From positions 282,909-346,908 of the forward strand of contig JAIVFJ010000050.1 in the NCBI GenBank assembly GCA_025765615.1: 64,000 nt of DNA, in the 5' to 3' direction. The position numbers and the translations under genes are program-made. Every line of letters begins with the position of its first letter. Within the stretch, counting starts at the first letter, position 1. The notes beneath the pieces were generated by a model, which had not been told where the DNA came from, ran no database searches, and worked only from the letters and a program-made list of their open reading frames with translations. Positions 63,456-64,000 of this stretch are shown here, piece by piece. The DNA comes from Zopfochytrium polystomum (Eukaryota > Chytridiomycota > Chytridiomycetes > Chytridiales > Chytridiaceae).

Positions 63456-63970
63456 TCACCTCCCACCCAGGCTAACTTCCAACCTCTGTCCCGCAGCAAC
63501 GCGTGTACACACCCACTCGATCGTACCATCCCCCTTCACTCCCTCCAACCTCTCGTCTTCGTTCTTCTGCACGTACCGCGCCTGCACGCCCTCCCTCACG
63601 GCGACGCCCTTCCAGCTGTCCTCGCCAACGGGCAGGCCCGTGGGCACCAGCACCGCGACCTTGGTCTCGTTGCTGGCGCCGCGGACGGGAACCTGGTCGC
63701 GCACGACGAGGCGGGGAGCGTGGAGTGGCGCGTGTTGTAGATCGCGAGGCACCGGCTAAAGAAGGTGATGGTGCCATTGGTTGCCTGGGTGCGCTTTTGG
63801 ACGAGGGGTGAGAGGGTTGCGCGGACAGAGGGGTCGGGGCCGAGCTTGGCGGTGAAAAATTCGCAGGGGTGGACCAGTGGGAGGGCGGACTTGGTCGCGA
63901 ATGAGTTATTCACGAAGAAGGAGGCGGGACCAGGGAGGAGGACGTAGGGCGTCGAGTTCGTGATCTTGCT
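63456..63970 (-). CDS. DUF4139-domain protein, 3' part, one frameshift
   Basis: An exon starting after an ATACAG acceptor at 63970 reads SKITNSTPYVLLPGPASFFV, NNSFATKSALPLVHPCEFFT, KLGPDPSVRATLSP and FFSRCLAIYNTRHST. One base is missing near 63733; the next frame then gives HAPRLVVRDQVPVRG, KVAVLVPTGLP and TIEWVCTRVAAGQRLEVSLG, ending at 63456. This is the beta-rich C-terminal DUF4139 domain, found in many fungi and linked to mucoidy inhibitor A-like proteins. The 5' exons lie beyond the window's right edge. A further short C-terminal exon cannot be excluded. Confidence 0.75.
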
Positions 63971-64000
63971 CTGTATTTTTGTTAGGAAAGTGACCAGTGT

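Overview
The window is nuclear DNA of a fungus, most likely an early-diverging zoosporic (chytrid-like) one. Genes carry GT-AG introns, mostly 50-100 bases, several with a CTAAC-type branch site. Recognisable proteins are of fungal or eukaryotic type: uS14/RPS29, an OPT transporter, DHA2-type MFS pumps, a START-domain protein, an ARPC4 relic, a CDADC1-like deaminase, a mARC-like MOSC protein and F-box proteins. Four eukaryotic tRNA genes are present. The phylum is inferred, not proven. No operons are expected or seen.

Layout. 0-3 kb: decayed retroelement-like DNA with a LINE-type endonuclease remnant. 4-10.3 kb: RPS29, an F-box protein, a decayed ARPC4 copy, a START protein and an FAD monooxygenase. 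10.9-14 kb: small secreted Cys-rich peptide exons and a second FAD monooxygenase paralogue. 15-24 kb: an intact protein made of 29-residue tryptophan-rich repeats, an NmrA-like protein, a NADAR protein, a WD40 fragment and a secreted double-domain Cu/Zn SOD. 24.8-28.4 kb: a seven-TM protein preceded by a broken tandem copy. 29-38.8 kb: eight more copies of the WW-repeat gene, all on the + strand and all broken, truncated or frameshifted, interrupted by tRNA-Met and a small secreted peptide gene. 39.4-44.7 kb: an OPT transporter, tRNA-Gln and a disordered protein. 45-49 kb: an unrecognised multi-exon gene, two Cys-rich peptide genes and tRNA-Glu. 49.5-60.7 kb: a MITE, a DHA2 MFS pump, a secreted CAP plus ricin-B lectin fusion, a CDADC1-like deaminase, a mARC-like gene and a second DHA2 pump. 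61-64 kb: intron-bearing tRNA-Thr, an F-box/LRR relic with a perfect 34-bp palindrome, a GNAT acetyltransferase and the 3' end of a DUF4139 gene.

Three themes stand out. (1) A family of tiny secreted peptides: a near-constant signal-peptide exon, a phase-1 intron, then a CCC...C...CC core; three complete genes plus one or two relics. (2) A birth-and-death array of F-box-like plus WW-repeat genes. (3) Secreted proteins facing the environment (double SOD, CAP-lectin, Cys-rich and Ala/Lys-rich peptides), which fits a saprotroph or host-associated fungus but does not prove either.

Caution: many conserved genes carry clean one-base insertions or deletions between otherwise well-conserved frames and good splice sites. 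That pattern suggests residual assembly indels at least as much as pseudogenes, so each break is given by position and not repaired.
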